Below, one piece after another: positions 17,482-26,334 of a stretch of DNA of 64,000 nucleotides; position 1 is the stretch's first letter; each line of letters begins with the position of its first letter. Location of the stretch: NCBI RefSeq assembly GCF_016612995.1, contig NZ_JAEOAH010000005.1, forward strand, positions 1 through 64,000. Direction: 5' to 3'. The position numbers were made by a program, and so were the translations under genes. The notes beneath the pieces were generated by a model. It ran no database searches and was not told where the DNA came from. It was given only the letters and a program-made list of their open reading frames with translations. Source of the stretch: Viridibacillus soli (GTDB lineage Bacteria > Bacillota > Bacilli > Bacillales_A > Planococcaceae).

Positions 17482-18942
17482 TTATGAACGTTTTCGCTGT
17501 TTTGCACCAACAATATACGGTCTTAAGGCATCAGTTGTCATTGGGAAGCGTATAAATATACGTAAAAATGCTTGTGGGAAGAACGGAACGACAGGCCACA
17601 TATACGGTACTTTCATTGGACGTAGGGCACAAATATATAGGAAAATTCCTAAAATCCCGAGGAAGAAACCATTGACACCGAGACATGCGGTGGCGAGTAC
17701 TAAAATAATCCGGAATACTTTAATAGAAATACTCAGTTCATATGAAGGAATTGCAAAAGTAAATATAGCTGTAATGGCCGTATATAATACGACTTCCGGT
17801 GAAAATAAACCAACATCAATCGCAATTTGTCCAATAATAACAGCTGCGATTAACCCCATCGCTGTTGATAGAGGTGTTGGCGTATGAATGGCGGCAAGCC
17901 GCAAATATTCTATCCCGGCATCAGCTATTAAAATCTGGAGTAGTAACGGTATGGCGGATTTCTTATCCACACCGACGAAATCTAAAAACGTTGGAATTAA
18001 ATCCGGATGTTTGATTAGTAAATACCAAAGAGGTAATAAAATGAGGCTGAAAAAAGTACCAGCAAAACGTAAAAATCGAACTGCTGTCCCAATAAACGGC
18101 GCTTGACGATATTCCTCTGCATGTTGTAAATGGTGGAAAAAGGTAACCGGTACTAAAATAACAGATGGCGAGGTATCAACAATAATAGCGATATGCCCTT
18201 CCAATAAATGGGCCGCAGTAATGTCAGGACGTTCTGTGTAACGTACGAATGGCAAAGGATGAAAACGCTGTTTAAACAGCCATTCTTCAAGTGATTTATC
18301 TGCCATTGTTAATCCATCATGCTTAATCTTCTTTATCCGATGGCGAATATAATTGAGATGCTCCTCACTTGCAATACCTTTCATAAAGACAATAGCCGTA
18401 TCTGTCTTACCTTTCTCAGAAATTTGATGCAATTCAAATCGCAGTGACACATCGCGTAAACGTCTTCTAATAAGTCCCGAGTTTTGTATAATATTTTCTG
18501 TAAAACCATCCCGTGATCCCCTGATAACTTTCTCATTATCAGGCTCCTCTGGTTGCCTTCCAGGATAAGCCCGTAAGTCCGCTATAAAAGCATAGCCAGA
18601 TGGAGTAATAAACGCCACCTGGCCACCTAATATTGCGGTTAATAACTGTTCTTGACTTGCCATTGGCTCAAATGCGAAATAGGGGAAGCAAAACTGGAAA
18701 TAGGCCGGTTCTGTATCTGGTGTATAGCCATCAGTTTCTTGTGTAGGTTGTACATTCACTAGGATCTCTGTGAAATTGGCACTATCTATAAGTCCATTAA
18801 TATACAGGCTAAAAACCGGCATTTTATGAACATGCATATGCTTCATACCTACATCAAAACTCTCGCTTTCACCAAATTGTGAAATCATGAACTTTTCTGC
18901 TGCTTCTATACTTGCAAAGATTGGTTGTTGTTCTTCAGTCAT
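17482..18942 (-). CDS. spoVAF: SpoVAF (GerA-family spore membrane protein)
   Basis: A 486-residue protein of the GerA/SpoVAF family. It has an N-terminal soluble domain (to about 285), then PSVILVPVTFFHHLQHAEEY and five or so membrane helices, and a basic C-terminus. SpoVAF sits in the spore inner membrane and supports germination with the SpoVA calcium-dipicolinate channel. The ATG at 18942 overlaps the sigF stop (ATGA). In B. subtilis six spoVA genes separate sigF from spoVAF; here they are gone, so sigF and spoVAF are directly coupled. A longer in-frame start at 18990 would lie within sigF and lacks a ribosome binding site. Confidence 0.9.
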   Translation of the reverse strand: MTEEQQPIFASIEAAEKFMISQFGESESFDVGMKHMHVHKMPVFSLYINGLIDSANFTEILVNVQPTQETDGYTPDTEPAYFQFCFPYFAFEPMASQEQLLTAILGGQVAFITPSGYAFIADLRAYPGRQPEEPDNEKVIRGSRDGFTENIIQNSGLIRRRLRDVSLRFELHQISEKGKTDTAIVFMKGIASEEHLNYIRHRIKKIKHDGLTMADKSLEEWLFKQRFHPLPFVRYTERPDITAAHLLEGHIAIIVDTSPSVILVPVTFFHHLQHAEEYRQAPFIGTAVRFLRFAGTFFSLILLPLWYLLIKHPDLIPTFLDFVGVDKKSAIPLLLQILIADAGIEYLRLAAIHTPTPLSTAMGLIAAVIIGQIAIDVGLFSPEVVLYTAITAIFTFAIPSYELSISIKVFRIILVLATACLGVNGFFLGILGIFLYICALRPMKVPYMWPVVPFFPQAFLRIFIRFPMTTDALRPYIVGAKQRKRS

Positions 18943-19727
18943 TTTTTTGCCGCCTTTTCTAGTCCTTTCAATTGTCCTGGTGCTAGCCAAATTTTTAGTT
19001 GTGCTAAAATCCGCTTTTCTAGACGCGATACCTGCACTTGAGAAATACCCAGTCTCTCAGCAATCTCACTTTGCGTGCAATCTAAGTAATAACGTAAATA
19101 GATGACGGTTTGCTCCCTTTTACCAAGCCTCGTTAATATATCTCGGAGTGGTATATGTTCAAAAGGCCGCTCAGAGGTAGCATCTCGCATTTGATCCATT
19201 AACGTAATCGGATCCCCATCACTTTCGAATAACTGTTCATGCAATGATGCCGGGTCTCTCAGAGCATCAGAAGCCATTGCAATGTCATCTGTTGTAACTT
19301 CTAACAAATTGGCTAACTCCTGCATTGTTGGGGGCCTTTCATTGATCTTAAGAAAATCATCTGTTGCATGGCGAATTTTATAGTTAAGCTCCCTTATTGA
19401 ACGGCTCACCTTGACCATACCATCGTCCCGTAAAAAGCGTTGAATCTCACCGATAATCATAGGAACTGCATATGTTGAAAATTTCACTTGATATGACAGA
19501 TCAAATTTATCAATTGACTTCATTAAACCAATACAGCCAATTTGAAAAAGATCCTCTAAATCTGCTCCTCGAGATGCAAAACGCTGTACGATTGACCAGA
19601 CGAGGCGAGTATTGCCCTCTACCATTTCCTTTCTAGCCGCAGCATCGCCAGCTTGTGACTGTAATATGAGCTCTCTCATCTTCTCCTGTGTCAGCAATAC
19701 GGAAGTGGCCTGTTGTTTAGATGTCAT
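18939..19727 (-). CDS. sigF: RNA polymerase sporulation sigma factor SigF
   Basis: A 262-residue sigma-70 family factor, the first forespore-specific sigma. Region 2 carries VWSIVQRFASRGADLEDLFQIGCIGLMKSIDKFD and FSTYAVPMIIGEIQRFLRDD. Region 4 ends with the helix-turn-helix LDCTQSEIAERLGISQVQVSRLEKRIL. SpoIIAB holds it inactive until SpoIIAA is dephosphorylated. The ATG at 19727 has AGGTGA upstream; an earlier TTG is in frame. It overlaps neither partner much and is the third gene of the spoIIA operon. Confidence 0.97.
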   Translation of the reverse strand: MTSKQQATSVLLTQEKMRELILQSQAGDAAARKEMVEGNTRLVWSIVQRFASRGADLEDLFQIGCIGLMKSIDKFDLSYQVKFSTYAVPMIIGEIQRFLRDDGMVKVSRSIRELNYKIRHATDDFLKINERPPTMQELANLLEVTTDDIAMASDALRDPASLHEQLFESDGDPITLMDQMRDATSERPFEHIPLRDILTRLGKREQTVIYLRYYLDCTQSEIAERLGISQVQVSRLEKRILAQLKIWLAPGQLKGLEKAAKK

Positions 19728-19731
19728 TTTC

Positions 19732-20178
19732 TCACCTAGTAGCAAACGGTGAACTTACTGGTTGAAATTGCTTCTTGAAGGTGACCGTTGTCCCTTTCCC
19801 GCGCTCAGATTTAACCGATAATTGATCCGTAAAGCTTTCCATAATCGTAAAGCCCATACCAGAGCGATCCATTTGCTGCTTTGTCGTATATAAAGGCTCC
19901 ATGGCCTGCTGTACGTCTGCAATTCCGCATCCTTTATCAGATATCGTCACAGTCACCTCGCGATCGATACGCGTCGCATACACAGTTACAATACCCGCTT
20001 GATCTTCCTCATAGCCGTGAATAATAGCATTTGTAACTGCTTCTGAAATGACAGTCTTCACCTCGGACAATTCCTCAATCGTTGGATCTAGCACGGTCAT
20101 AAAGCTCGTCATCGCCATACGCGCGAGCGCTTCATTTTCACTGACTGCTAAAAACGATAAAGTCATCTCGTTATCCAT
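19732..20178 (-). CDS. spoIIAB: Anti-sigma F factor SpoIIAB
   Basis: A 148-residue GHKL-type serine kinase and anti-sigma factor. It binds SigF in the predivisional cell and phosphorylates SpoIIAA. The N-box SEAVTNAIIHGYEE has the catalytic Glu46 and Asn50. The G1 box is ISDKGCGIAD, and the ATP-lid glycine motif is RSGMGFTIME. It overlaps the spoIIAA end by eight bases. The order and spacing match the canonical spoIIA operon. Confidence 0.97.
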   Translation of the reverse strand: MDNEMTLSFLAVSENEALARMAMTSFMTVLDPTIEELSEVKTVISEAVTNAIIHGYEEDQAGIVTVYATRIDREVTVTISDKGCGIADVQQAMEPLYTTKQQMDRSGMGFTIMESFTDQLSVKSERGKGTTVTFKKQFQPVSSPFATR

Positions 20179-20524
20179 TCAAAATCCCCCCTAATGTTCT
20201 AATCACTTGATCTTCTGTATCTTGCCAAATATATTTGGACAACCCTGAAAACTGAAAAATCTTCTGCATTGTTGCAGATGGATTTAAGATGACAGTTTGC
20301 CCGTTAATCGGCGCCAAATCGCGCATTCTTCCTAAAATCAAACCGATACCCGCGCTATCCATAAACTGCAAGTCACCCAAGTTCCAAATAATTGCATGAA
20401 TGCTCCCTTGGTAAATTGCCTGTGAAATATCTTCTCGAATACGGTTTGCAGCGTGATGATCTAAATCACCTTGTAAACGAATAATGGCAATGCCATCCAC
20501 TGTCAATTGAATTTGCTGTTGCAT
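20171..20524 (-). CDS. spoIIAA: Anti-anti-sigma factor SpoIIAA
   Basis: A 117-residue STAS-domain protein that frees SigF by sequestering SpoIIAB when dephosphorylated by SpoIIE. The phosphorylation site is Ser57 in QFMDSAGIGLILGR, and GDLDHH sits in the first strand. Of two in-frame ATGs, the second (20524) is chosen because GGAGGT lies about seven bases upstream and the resulting length equals B. subtilis SpoIIAA. A SigH-like promoter precedes it. The dacF gene that precedes spoIIAA in B. subtilis is absent. Confidence 0.96.
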   Translation of the reverse strand: MQQQIQLTVDGIAIIRLQGDLDHHAANRIREDISQAIYQGSIHAIIWNLGDLQFMDSAGIGLILGRMRDLAPINGQTVILNPSATMQKIFQFSGLSKYIWQDTEDQVIRTLGGILNG

Positions 20525-20549
20525 AGTCATACCTCCTTTTCACAAGCAT

Positions 20550-20577
20550 ATTCCACAGCGGCTTTGCGTTTTCCTTT
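20550..20577 (-). promoter_or_regulatory. SigH-type promoter of the spoIIA operon
   Basis: The minus strand shows AAAGGAAAA (consensus RNAGGAWWW), then 12 bases, then GTGGAAT (consensus RNNGAAT), ending 26 bases before the SpoIIAA start. Every consensus position matches. SigH drives spoIIA in B. subtilis, so this fits. No clear 0A box was scored. Confidence 0.75.
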
Positions 20578-20779
20578 CGCATGACAATTTAAGAAGAAAC
20601 CTTCTAAATTTAGAACTAAATCGACAGTGAATGTATGTCATCTTTAACCATAAGTATTGGAGATTCGAGGAATTTTTAATCAAATAAAAAACGCCTTCTC
20701 AAAAAATTTACAAAGCATTTGAATAGGATAGAGGATTTCTTTCATTGAAATTCTTGGTAGTAAGTTCAAAATAGATAAC

Positions 20780-20930
20780 TTTTCATTAGCAAAAGCGTAG
20801 AGCGTCCGTTTACACCCAACAACGCTTGCGAATCCGACGTGAAGTAGCTCTTTGACTTCTCATGAGGGTTCGAAGCGATCTCGAGGATGTGGTGCTCGGA
20901 ACTGGATGTAGAGGTTATCTTATTTTAATG
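20780..20930. repeat. GC-richer unexplained block, candidate dispersed repeat
   Basis: This part of the 440-base gap between spoIIAA and pdp is visibly richer in G and C than its flanks. It has several short internal complementarities, such as GAAGT..ACTTC. The minus strand is open for about 50 codons (reading SSSEHHILEIASN, then SDSQALLGVNGRSTLL) with no start or ribosome binding site. It looks like a mobile or repeated fragment, or a structured RNA, rather than a gene. Nothing else is seen in the gap except the flanking promoter and terminator. Confidence 0.35.
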
Positions 20931-20966
20931 TAATCCACAATGCAAGATTTGATAATTTCTCATCAT

Positions 20967-21002
20967 AAAAAAAGCTGTTACTCATGAATTTGAGTAACAG
21001 CC
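20967..21002 (-). terminator. Terminator of pdp
   Basis: A perfect stem GCTGTTACTCA/TGAGTAACAGC followed by seven U on the minus strand, ten bases after the pdp stop. Confidence 0.9.
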
Positions 21003-21012
21003 ATAGTTAGGA

Positions 21013-22317
21013 TTATTCAGTAATAATAGCTTCAATTAATTTTGGTACTTGTGGTGCTTCTTTTGCGATTTCGATATGTGTATAAATTTTGTTCATCACT
21101 TCTGTGATATCTTCTTGATTTGCATAAATTGTCACTAGTGAATCACCTTGTTTTACTTTGTCCCCGACTTTTTTACGTAGCATTAATCCTACCGCTAAGT
21201 CGATGACAGATTCTTTTGTAGCTCGACCTGCCCCTAAAAGCATTGCCGCTGTACCGATATCATCTGCTTCAATAAAGGATACAAAGCCATCTTCTTTTGC
21301 AGGTACTTCAAAAGTATACTGAGCTTGAGGCAATAGTGAAGTGTCATCCACTACAGCAGGGTTACCACCTTGACCTTCAATAAATTTCTTAAAGATTTCT
21401 AAAGCACTGCCATTTTGTATGACTTCTACTAATTGCTCACGCGCTTCTTCGATTGTTTTAGCTTGACCACCTAGAACGACCATTTGACTTCCAAGTGTTA
21501 AGCAAAGCTCGGTTAAATCTTCAGGACCCTCGCCACGCAAAGTGTCGATTGCTTCTTTTACTTCAAGTGCGTTCCCAATAGCAAAGCCTAGCGGCTGGCT
21601 CATATCAGAAATAATCGCCATTGTGTTACGACCAACATTATTACCAATTTGAACCATTGCATGAGCTAGTTTTTTGGCATCTTCCACTGTTTTCATGAAG
21701 GCGCCTTCGCCCGTTTTCACATCTAGCACAATAGCATCTGCTCCAGATGCAATTTTTTTACTCATTATGGAGCTTGCGATTAGCGGGATACTACTAACAG
21801 TAGCTGTCACATCTCGTAGTGCATATAATTTTTTGTCTGCTGGTGTTAAGTTACCACTTTGACCTACGACTGCTAATTTAATATCGTTTACTTGTTTTAT
21901 AAATTGCTCTGTTGTTAATTCGACGTGGAAGCCGTCAATTGCTTCTAATTTATCGATTGTACCTCCAGTATGACCTAAGCCGCGTCCGCTCATTTTCGCA
22001 ACGGGAACACCGACAGCTGCTACTAGGGGACCTAATACCAACGTCGTTGTATCACCAACGCCACCTGTCGAGTGCTTATCTACTTTAATCCCTTCGATTT
22101 TAGAAAGGTCGATTTGATCTCCTGACTCAACCATTGCCATTGTTAAATCTGCACGTTCACGGTCATTCATATCTTGAAAGTAAATAGCCATTAATAAACT
22201 ACTTGCTTGATAATCTGGTATAGAGCCGTTTGTATAACCTTCAACGAAAAAGCGAATTTCTTCATTAGCTAATTCCCCACCATTTCGTTTTTTCTCAATA
22301 ATATCAACCATTCTCAT
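21013..22317 (-). CDS. pdp: Pyrimidine-nucleoside phosphorylase
   Basis: A 434-residue enzyme of the thymidine/pyrimidine phosphorylase family. It cleaves uridine, thymidine and deoxyuridine with phosphate to give base and (deoxy)ribose-1-phosphate. The phosphate-binding KHSTGGVGD and the family signature [16 protein letters not shown] are intact. The C-terminal lipoyl-like domain is present. It lies 15 bases after deoB, which converts the sugar 1-phosphate to the 5-phosphate, so the pair forms a nucleoside salvage operon. Confidence 0.95.
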   Translation of the reverse strand: MRMVDIIEKKRNGGELANEEIRFFVEGYTNGSIPDYQASSLLMAIYFQDMNDRERADLTMAMVESGDQIDLSKIEGIKVDKHSTGGVGDTTTLVLGPLVAAVGVPVAKMSGRGLGHTGGTIDKLEAIDGFHVELTTEQFIKQVNDIKLAVVGQSGNLTPADKKLYALRDVTATVSSIPLIASSIMSKKIASGADAIVLDVKTGEGAFMKTVEDAKKLAHAMVQIGNNVGRNTMAIISDMSQPLGFAIGNALEVKEAIDTLRGEGPEDLTELCLTLGSQMVVLGGQAKTIEEAREQLVEVIQNGSALEIFKKFIEGQGGNPAVVDDTSLLPQAQYTFEVPAKEDGFVSFIEADDIGTAAMLLGAGRATKESVIDLAVGLMLRKKVGDKVKQGDSLVTIYANQEDITEVMNKIYTHIEIAKEAPQVPKLIEAIITE

Positions 22318-22332
22318 ATGAAACGTCCCCCA

Positions 22333-23517
22333 TTACTTTAAATTAGATAAGAAGCTTGTGCCGAATTCTGGCAGTTTCACATTGAAGTTTTCTGCAACAG
22401 TAGCACCTAAATCTGCAAACGTGTTACACAGTGTTAATTGTTGGCATTCTTTAAAACGTGGTGAATATGCGATTAATGGTACATATTCACGAGTATGGTC
22501 TGATCCAGGGAATGTTGGATCGTTCCCGTGATCAGCTGTGATTAGTAGTAAGTCATCTTCCGTTAACGCTTCCAAAACTTCTGGTAAACGGCGGTCAAAT
22601 TCTTCTAATGCTTCACCATAGCCAAGTGGATCTCTTCGGTGTCCGTAAGTCGCATCGAAATCTACTAAGTTTAAAAATGATAAGCCGTGGAAATCTTTGC
22701 GTACAACTTCTGCTACTTTATCCATACCATCTGTATTGTCTTTCGTACGGATCGCCTCTGTTACACCTTCACCGTTGTAAATATCAGAAATTTTACCAAG
22801 TGCAATGACATCTAAATTAGCATCTTTTAATTCGTTCATAACAGTACGACCAAATGGTTTTAGCGCATAATCATGACGATTTGACGTACGTTTAAAGTTG
22901 CCTGGCGTTCCTAAGAATGGACGAGCAATGATGCGACCTACTAAAAATTCAGGTTGTAATGTTAATTCGCGGGCGATTTCGCAAATTTTATATAGTTCAT
23001 CTAAAGGAATAATTTCTTCATGTGCTGCAATTTGAAGTACTGGATCAGCAGATGTATAGACGATAAGTGCACCCGTTTTCATATGCTCTTCACCAAAATC
23101 TTCAATTACTTGTGTACCACTTGCTGGCATATTACAAATAACTTTGCGACCTGTACGTTCTTCTAATTGCGCAATTAATTGTTGTGGGAAGCCTTCTGGA
23201 TAAACTTTAAACGGTTTATCGATGTTCAAACCCATGATTTCCCAGTGACCTGTCATTGTATCTTTTCCAACAGACGCTTCTTGCATCTTACCAAAATAAG
23301 CTGCTGGTTTTGTGGCAACCGGAATTCCGTGTAACTCACGAATATTTGATAAACCTAAGTTAGCCATATTGGGCATTGTTAAGCCATTCATCTTTTCTGC
23401 TATATGTCCTAAAGTATCTGCACCTACATCACCGAATGCTTCAGCGTCTGGTGCTTCACCAATCCCTACTGAATCCATCACGATTAAGTGAATACGTTTA
23501 AATGGTTTTCTGTTCAT
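22333..23517 (-). CDS. deoB: Phosphopentomutase DeoB
   Basis: A 394-residue alkaline-phosphatase-superfamily mutase that interconverts (deoxy)ribose 1- and 5-phosphate. Metal-binding motifs are visible at both ends: [17 protein letters not shown] near the start and [19 protein letters not shown] near residue 325. The phospho-acceptor Thr lies in KDTMTGHWE. It precedes pdp in one operon. In B. subtilis this gene is also called drm and follows xerD (ripX), as here; pupG is missing. Confidence 0.95.
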   Translation of the reverse strand: MNRKPFKRIHLIVMDSVGIGEAPDAEAFGDVGADTLGHIAEKMNGLTMPNMANLGLSNIRELHGIPVATKPAAYFGKMQEASVGKDTMTGHWEIMGLNIDKPFKVYPEGFPQQLIAQLEERTGRKVICNMPASGTQVIEDFGEEHMKTGALIVYTSADPVLQIAAHEEIIPLDELYKICEIARELTLQPEFLVGRIIARPFLGTPGNFKRTSNRHDYALKPFGRTVMNELKDANLDVIALGKISDIYNGEGVTEAIRTKDNTDGMDKVAEVVRKDFHGLSFLNLVDFDATYGHRRDPLGYGEALEEFDRRLPEVLEALTEDDLLLITADHGNDPTFPGSDHTREYVPLIAYSPRFKECQQLTLCNTFADLGATVAENFNVKLPEFGTSFLSNLK

Positions 23518-23602
23518 TTGTGTGTGCCTCCTCTATGAATAAATTCATTTTACCAAATTCTACAGAAAAATGAACGTCAGACCTCTGACGAATGAAAGTT
23601 TT

Positions 23603-24508
23603 TTACGCACGCGGATGAAATTGCTTATAAACCTCAGATAATCGAGACTTACTAATATGCGTATAGATTTGTGTCGTTGATATATCGGCATGCCCAAGCA
23701 TCTCTTGTACGGCACGTAAATCCGCACCATTTTCAATTAAATGCGTCGCAAAGGAGTGACGTAAAATATGTGGTGTGATCTCTTTATCTATACCGGCTTT
23801 ATCCGCATAATCTTTTATCAATTTCCAACAAAATTGGCGTGTCAGTCGTTGCCCTCTTTGATTGATAAAAAAGGCCTCTGATTTATGTAGCTTATCTTCT
23901 AGTCTTGGTCTACTTTCTTTTAAATATGCCTGGCAAACTTCTAGCGCTGAACGTCCGAGCGGAATAATACGCTCTTTACCTCCTTTACCGAACACACGCA
24001 CAAAACCCATCGTTATATGAATATCTTCTAAATTAAGTGCAATGCATTCACTAATTCGCATACCGCTTGCATATAACAGCTCTAGCATCGTCTGATCGCG
24101 AATTCCTTGTGGTTTTGCAAGGTTTGGCATAGCAATTAGCATATCAATTTCTTCTATTGATAAAATCTTCGGTAGCTTTTGCTCAATCTTGGGCATTTCT
24201 AAATGCACTGTCGGGTCTCCAGCAGCTCTTTTTTCTCTTAACAAAAATTGGTGAAATGAGCGAATCGATGATATATGTCTTGAAATAGTACGTGCAGATT
24301 TACCAGATATTTTAAGCGCTTGTAAGTGATGCAATATATTCAATCTGTCAATGTCATCAAAATTTTGTACATCTTGAACTACGAATATATTTTTGGTATA
24401 GGCAATGATATCTCTTTTATAGGATTGTAATGTATTATCAGATAGCTGGCGTTCAACGCGTAAAAAATGTAAATAATCTTCTATAGCATCTAGAACGACT
24501 GGATTCAC
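23603..24508 (-). CDS. xerD: Site-specific tyrosine recombinase XerD
   Basis: A 301-residue tyrosine recombinase that resolves chromosome dimers at dif together with XerC. The N-terminal SAM-like DNA-binding domain (1-100) is followed by the catalytic domain with R151 (SGMRISE), K175 (GKGGKER), H247-x-x-R250 (HILRHSFATHL), H273 and the nucleophile Y282 (IYTHI). The start is GTG after AAGGGGG. Neighbours fur and deoB match the B. subtilis ripX locus, which supports XerD over an integrase of a mobile element. Confidence 0.95.
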   Translation of the reverse strand: MNPVVLDAIEDYLHFLRVERQLSDNTLQSYKRDIIAYTKNIFVVQDVQNFDDIDRLNILHHLQALKISGKSARTISRHISSIRSFHQFLLREKRAAGDPTVHLEMPKIEQKLPKILSIEEIDMLIAMPNLAKPQGIRDQTMLELLYASGMRISECIALNLEDIHITMGFVRVFGKGGKERIIPLGRSALEVCQAYLKESRPRLEDKLHKSEAFFINQRGQRLTRQFCWKLIKDYADKAGIDKEITPHILRHSFATHLIENGADLRAVQEMLGHADISTTQIYTHISKSRLSEVYKQFHPRA

Positions 24509-24535
24509 TCTTGGTTCCCCCTTAAAAAATGTAAA

Positions 24536-24567
24536 TAAAAAAGGACAGCACCTCCGCCATCCTTTGT
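24536..24567 (-). terminator. Probable terminator of fur
   Basis: AAAGGA/TCCTTT arms around a GC-rich loop, with a U-run on the minus strand. The stem is short, so strength is uncertain. Confidence 0.5.
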
Positions 24568-24582
24568 TTTTAAGCTATAAAC

Positions 24583-25050
24583 TTATGATTGATTGCTTTT
24601 GTTATCTGACTCTTTATCATGACAACGCCAGCAAATACCGTGAAATGTTAATCTGTGGTCTTTAATAATAAAGTTCCATCTTTTTTCAACGACTGCTTCT
24701 ACATCTTCTAATAGATCCTCTTGAATTTCATCCACAGCACCACATTCGATACAAACGAGATGATGATGGAAGTGAGCAGCTCCTTCTTGACGTAGGTCAT
24801 AACGAGATACGCCGTCGCCAAAATTGATTTTATCGACAATCTTCAGCTCTGTTAAAAGCTCCAATGTACGATACACAGTTGCAAGTCCGATTTCCGGTGC
24901 TTTTTCTTTAACGAGTAGATAAACATCCTCAGCACTAAGGTGATCTTCTTCATTTTCTAAAAGCACTCTTACCGTCGCTTCACGTTGCGGCGTCAGTTTG
25001 TAGCTCGCACCATGTAATTGTTTTTTTATTCGATCAATACGGCTTTCCAT
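24583..25050 (-). CDS. fur: Ferric uptake regulator Fur
   Basis: A 155-residue Fur-family metalloregulator that represses iron uptake genes when loaded with Fe(II). The N-terminal winged helix has SYKLTPQREATVRVLLENE and IGLATVYRTLELL. The metal-binding region has AAHFHHHLVCIECGAVDEI. The structural zinc site is completed by CWRC near the C-terminus. The locus between xerD and a spoIIM-like gene is that of fur, rather than perR or zur, in B. subtilis. Confidence 0.9.
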   Translation of the reverse strand: MESRIDRIKKQLHGASYKLTPQREATVRVLLENEEDHLSAEDVYLLVKEKAPEIGLATVYRTLELLTELKIVDKINFGDGVSRYDLRQEGAAHFHHHLVCIECGAVDEIQEDLLEDVEAVVEKRWNFIIKDHRLTFHGICWRCHDKESDNKSNQS

Positions 25051-25144
25051 ATGACGCCCCCCTTAACTTCTTTCATTATACCAAAAGTGCAATTCTCATT
25101 ACAAGATTGAGTTATTTAGAATTATAATTGTTATTATTTAATAA

Positions 25145-25663
25145 TTATTTTAATTTAAACAAAAAGTGAATTGCAACTAATTCACCCGCAAATATAATTA
25201 TAGTTGTAATGACTATAACTACTATTCTCGGCCAAATTGGCAACTTTTTTCGTACCGAATAAACAGGTTGTGGTACAAGCACTATACAAAATAACAATAA
25301 TACTATACTGTGTAGCAATTGAAAAGGAAACCACCATGCTGCGTATGACCAGAAAGCATTTTGAGTGTCTATTAAATAACCTGAGCTATATCCGAAGAAA
25401 GCTGCTTTTAATACGACAACAATTCGCGTCACATGTCGCAATAAATTATGCGATGCTAGCAACGCAACAATGACAAATGGAATGACGACTGGCCATAGAG
25501 ATTGCCAAATAGACGGCTGTGCTTTTAAAAGCACTCTGCGGTCAAATGTACGAATAAGCCAATCTGCTTGTTCTACAGTGGACAGCTGCAACAGTAAAAT
25601 ACCACCAATAAAACCAATTGCGATGATTAAGAAAAAATAAATTAGTTGAAATGATCGGTTCAT
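25145..25663 (-). CDS. Multi-pass membrane protein, probable divergent SpoIIM
   Basis: A 172-residue protein with five or six hydrophobic helices. Position between nudF and fur is that of spoIIM in B. subtilis. The pattern VLKAAFFGYSSGYLI followed by FPFQLLHSIVLLLF resembles the SpoIIM core (a Lys-Gly/Ala helix, then a P-x-N/Q-L helix). SpoIIM drives septal peptidoglycan hydrolysis during engulfment with SpoIID and SpoIIP. Overall similarity is weak and the protein is about 40 residues shorter than the 214 of B. subtilis, so the assignment rests mainly on location. The start at 25663 has GGAAGG upstream. Confidence 0.5.
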   Translation of the reverse strand: MNRSFQLIYFFLIIAIGFIGGILLLQLSTVEQADWLIRTFDRRVLLKAQPSIWQSLWPVVIPFVIVALLASHNLLRHVTRIVVVLKAAFFGYSSGYLIDTQNAFWSYAAWWFPFQLLHSIVLLLFCIVLVPQPVYSVRKKLPIWPRIVVIVITTIIIFAGELVAIHFLFKLK

Positions 25664-25725
25664 ATAGGTCACCTTCCTTTACTTCGTACAACCTATGCTC
25701 GTCCCGACCCATTTCATAACTTCGT

Positions 25726-26265
25726 TTACAAGATATTTTTCATCCACATAATTGCAAATACTGTTTTAGCATCATAAATGCGTTCATCACGAATCATTTG
25801 TTCAGCTTCTTCTAAAGTAACTTCTAATAATTCGACAAATTCATCCTCATCTAGCCCTGCCGGATTCTCAATTCTATATAAATCTCTTGCTGCATATATA
25901 TGAATAACTTCATCTGCAAAGCCTGGAGATGTGGCAAAAGATTGAACATACGTGAATTTTTTTGAACCATATCCTGTTTCTTCTTCTAATTCACGGATAG
26001 CCGTATATTCTGGTTTCTCACCTTTTTCCAATTTACCTGCTGGGATTTCTATAATACTACGTTCTAAGGGCTTACGATATTGTTCTACAAGAACTATTTT
26101 GCCTTCGTTTGTAATTGGTATAATCGCTACTGCTCCTGGGTGAGTAACTAACTCTCGCGTCGACGTGCTCCCATTTGGTAATGTGACATCATCTACTTTG
26201 ACAGAAATAACACGACCTTCGAATATTTTTTTTGAGGCAATTGTTTTTTCTTCGAATTTTTTCAT
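25726..26265 (-). CDS. nudF: ADP-ribose pyrophosphatase NudF
   Basis: A 179-residue Nudix hydrolase that splits ADP-ribose to AMP and ribose-5-phosphate. The Nudix box is at about residues 77-99, with GKLEKGEKPEYTAIRELEEE and the following TGY. The N-terminal dimerisation strand has VTLPNGSTSTRELVTHPGAV. The ATG at 26265 follows GGAGAGG; upstream in-frame codons have no ribosome binding site. It is divergent from the yqkF-like gene, as in B. subtilis. Confidence 0.9.
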   Translation of the reverse strand: MKKFEEKTIASKKIFEGRVISVKVDDVTLPNGSTSTRELVTHPGAVAIIPITNEGKIVLVEQYRKPLERSIIEIPAGKLEKGEKPEYTAIRELEEETGYGSKKFTYVQSFATSPGFADEVIHIYAARDLYRIENPAGLDEDEFVELLEVTLEEAEQMIRDERIYDAKTVFAIMWMKNIL

Positions 26266-26334
26266 GATAGCAATCCTCTCCGTTGTTCTTTTATTATTAA
26301 ACATTGTACCATTATCATATGAGGAGTGATATTT

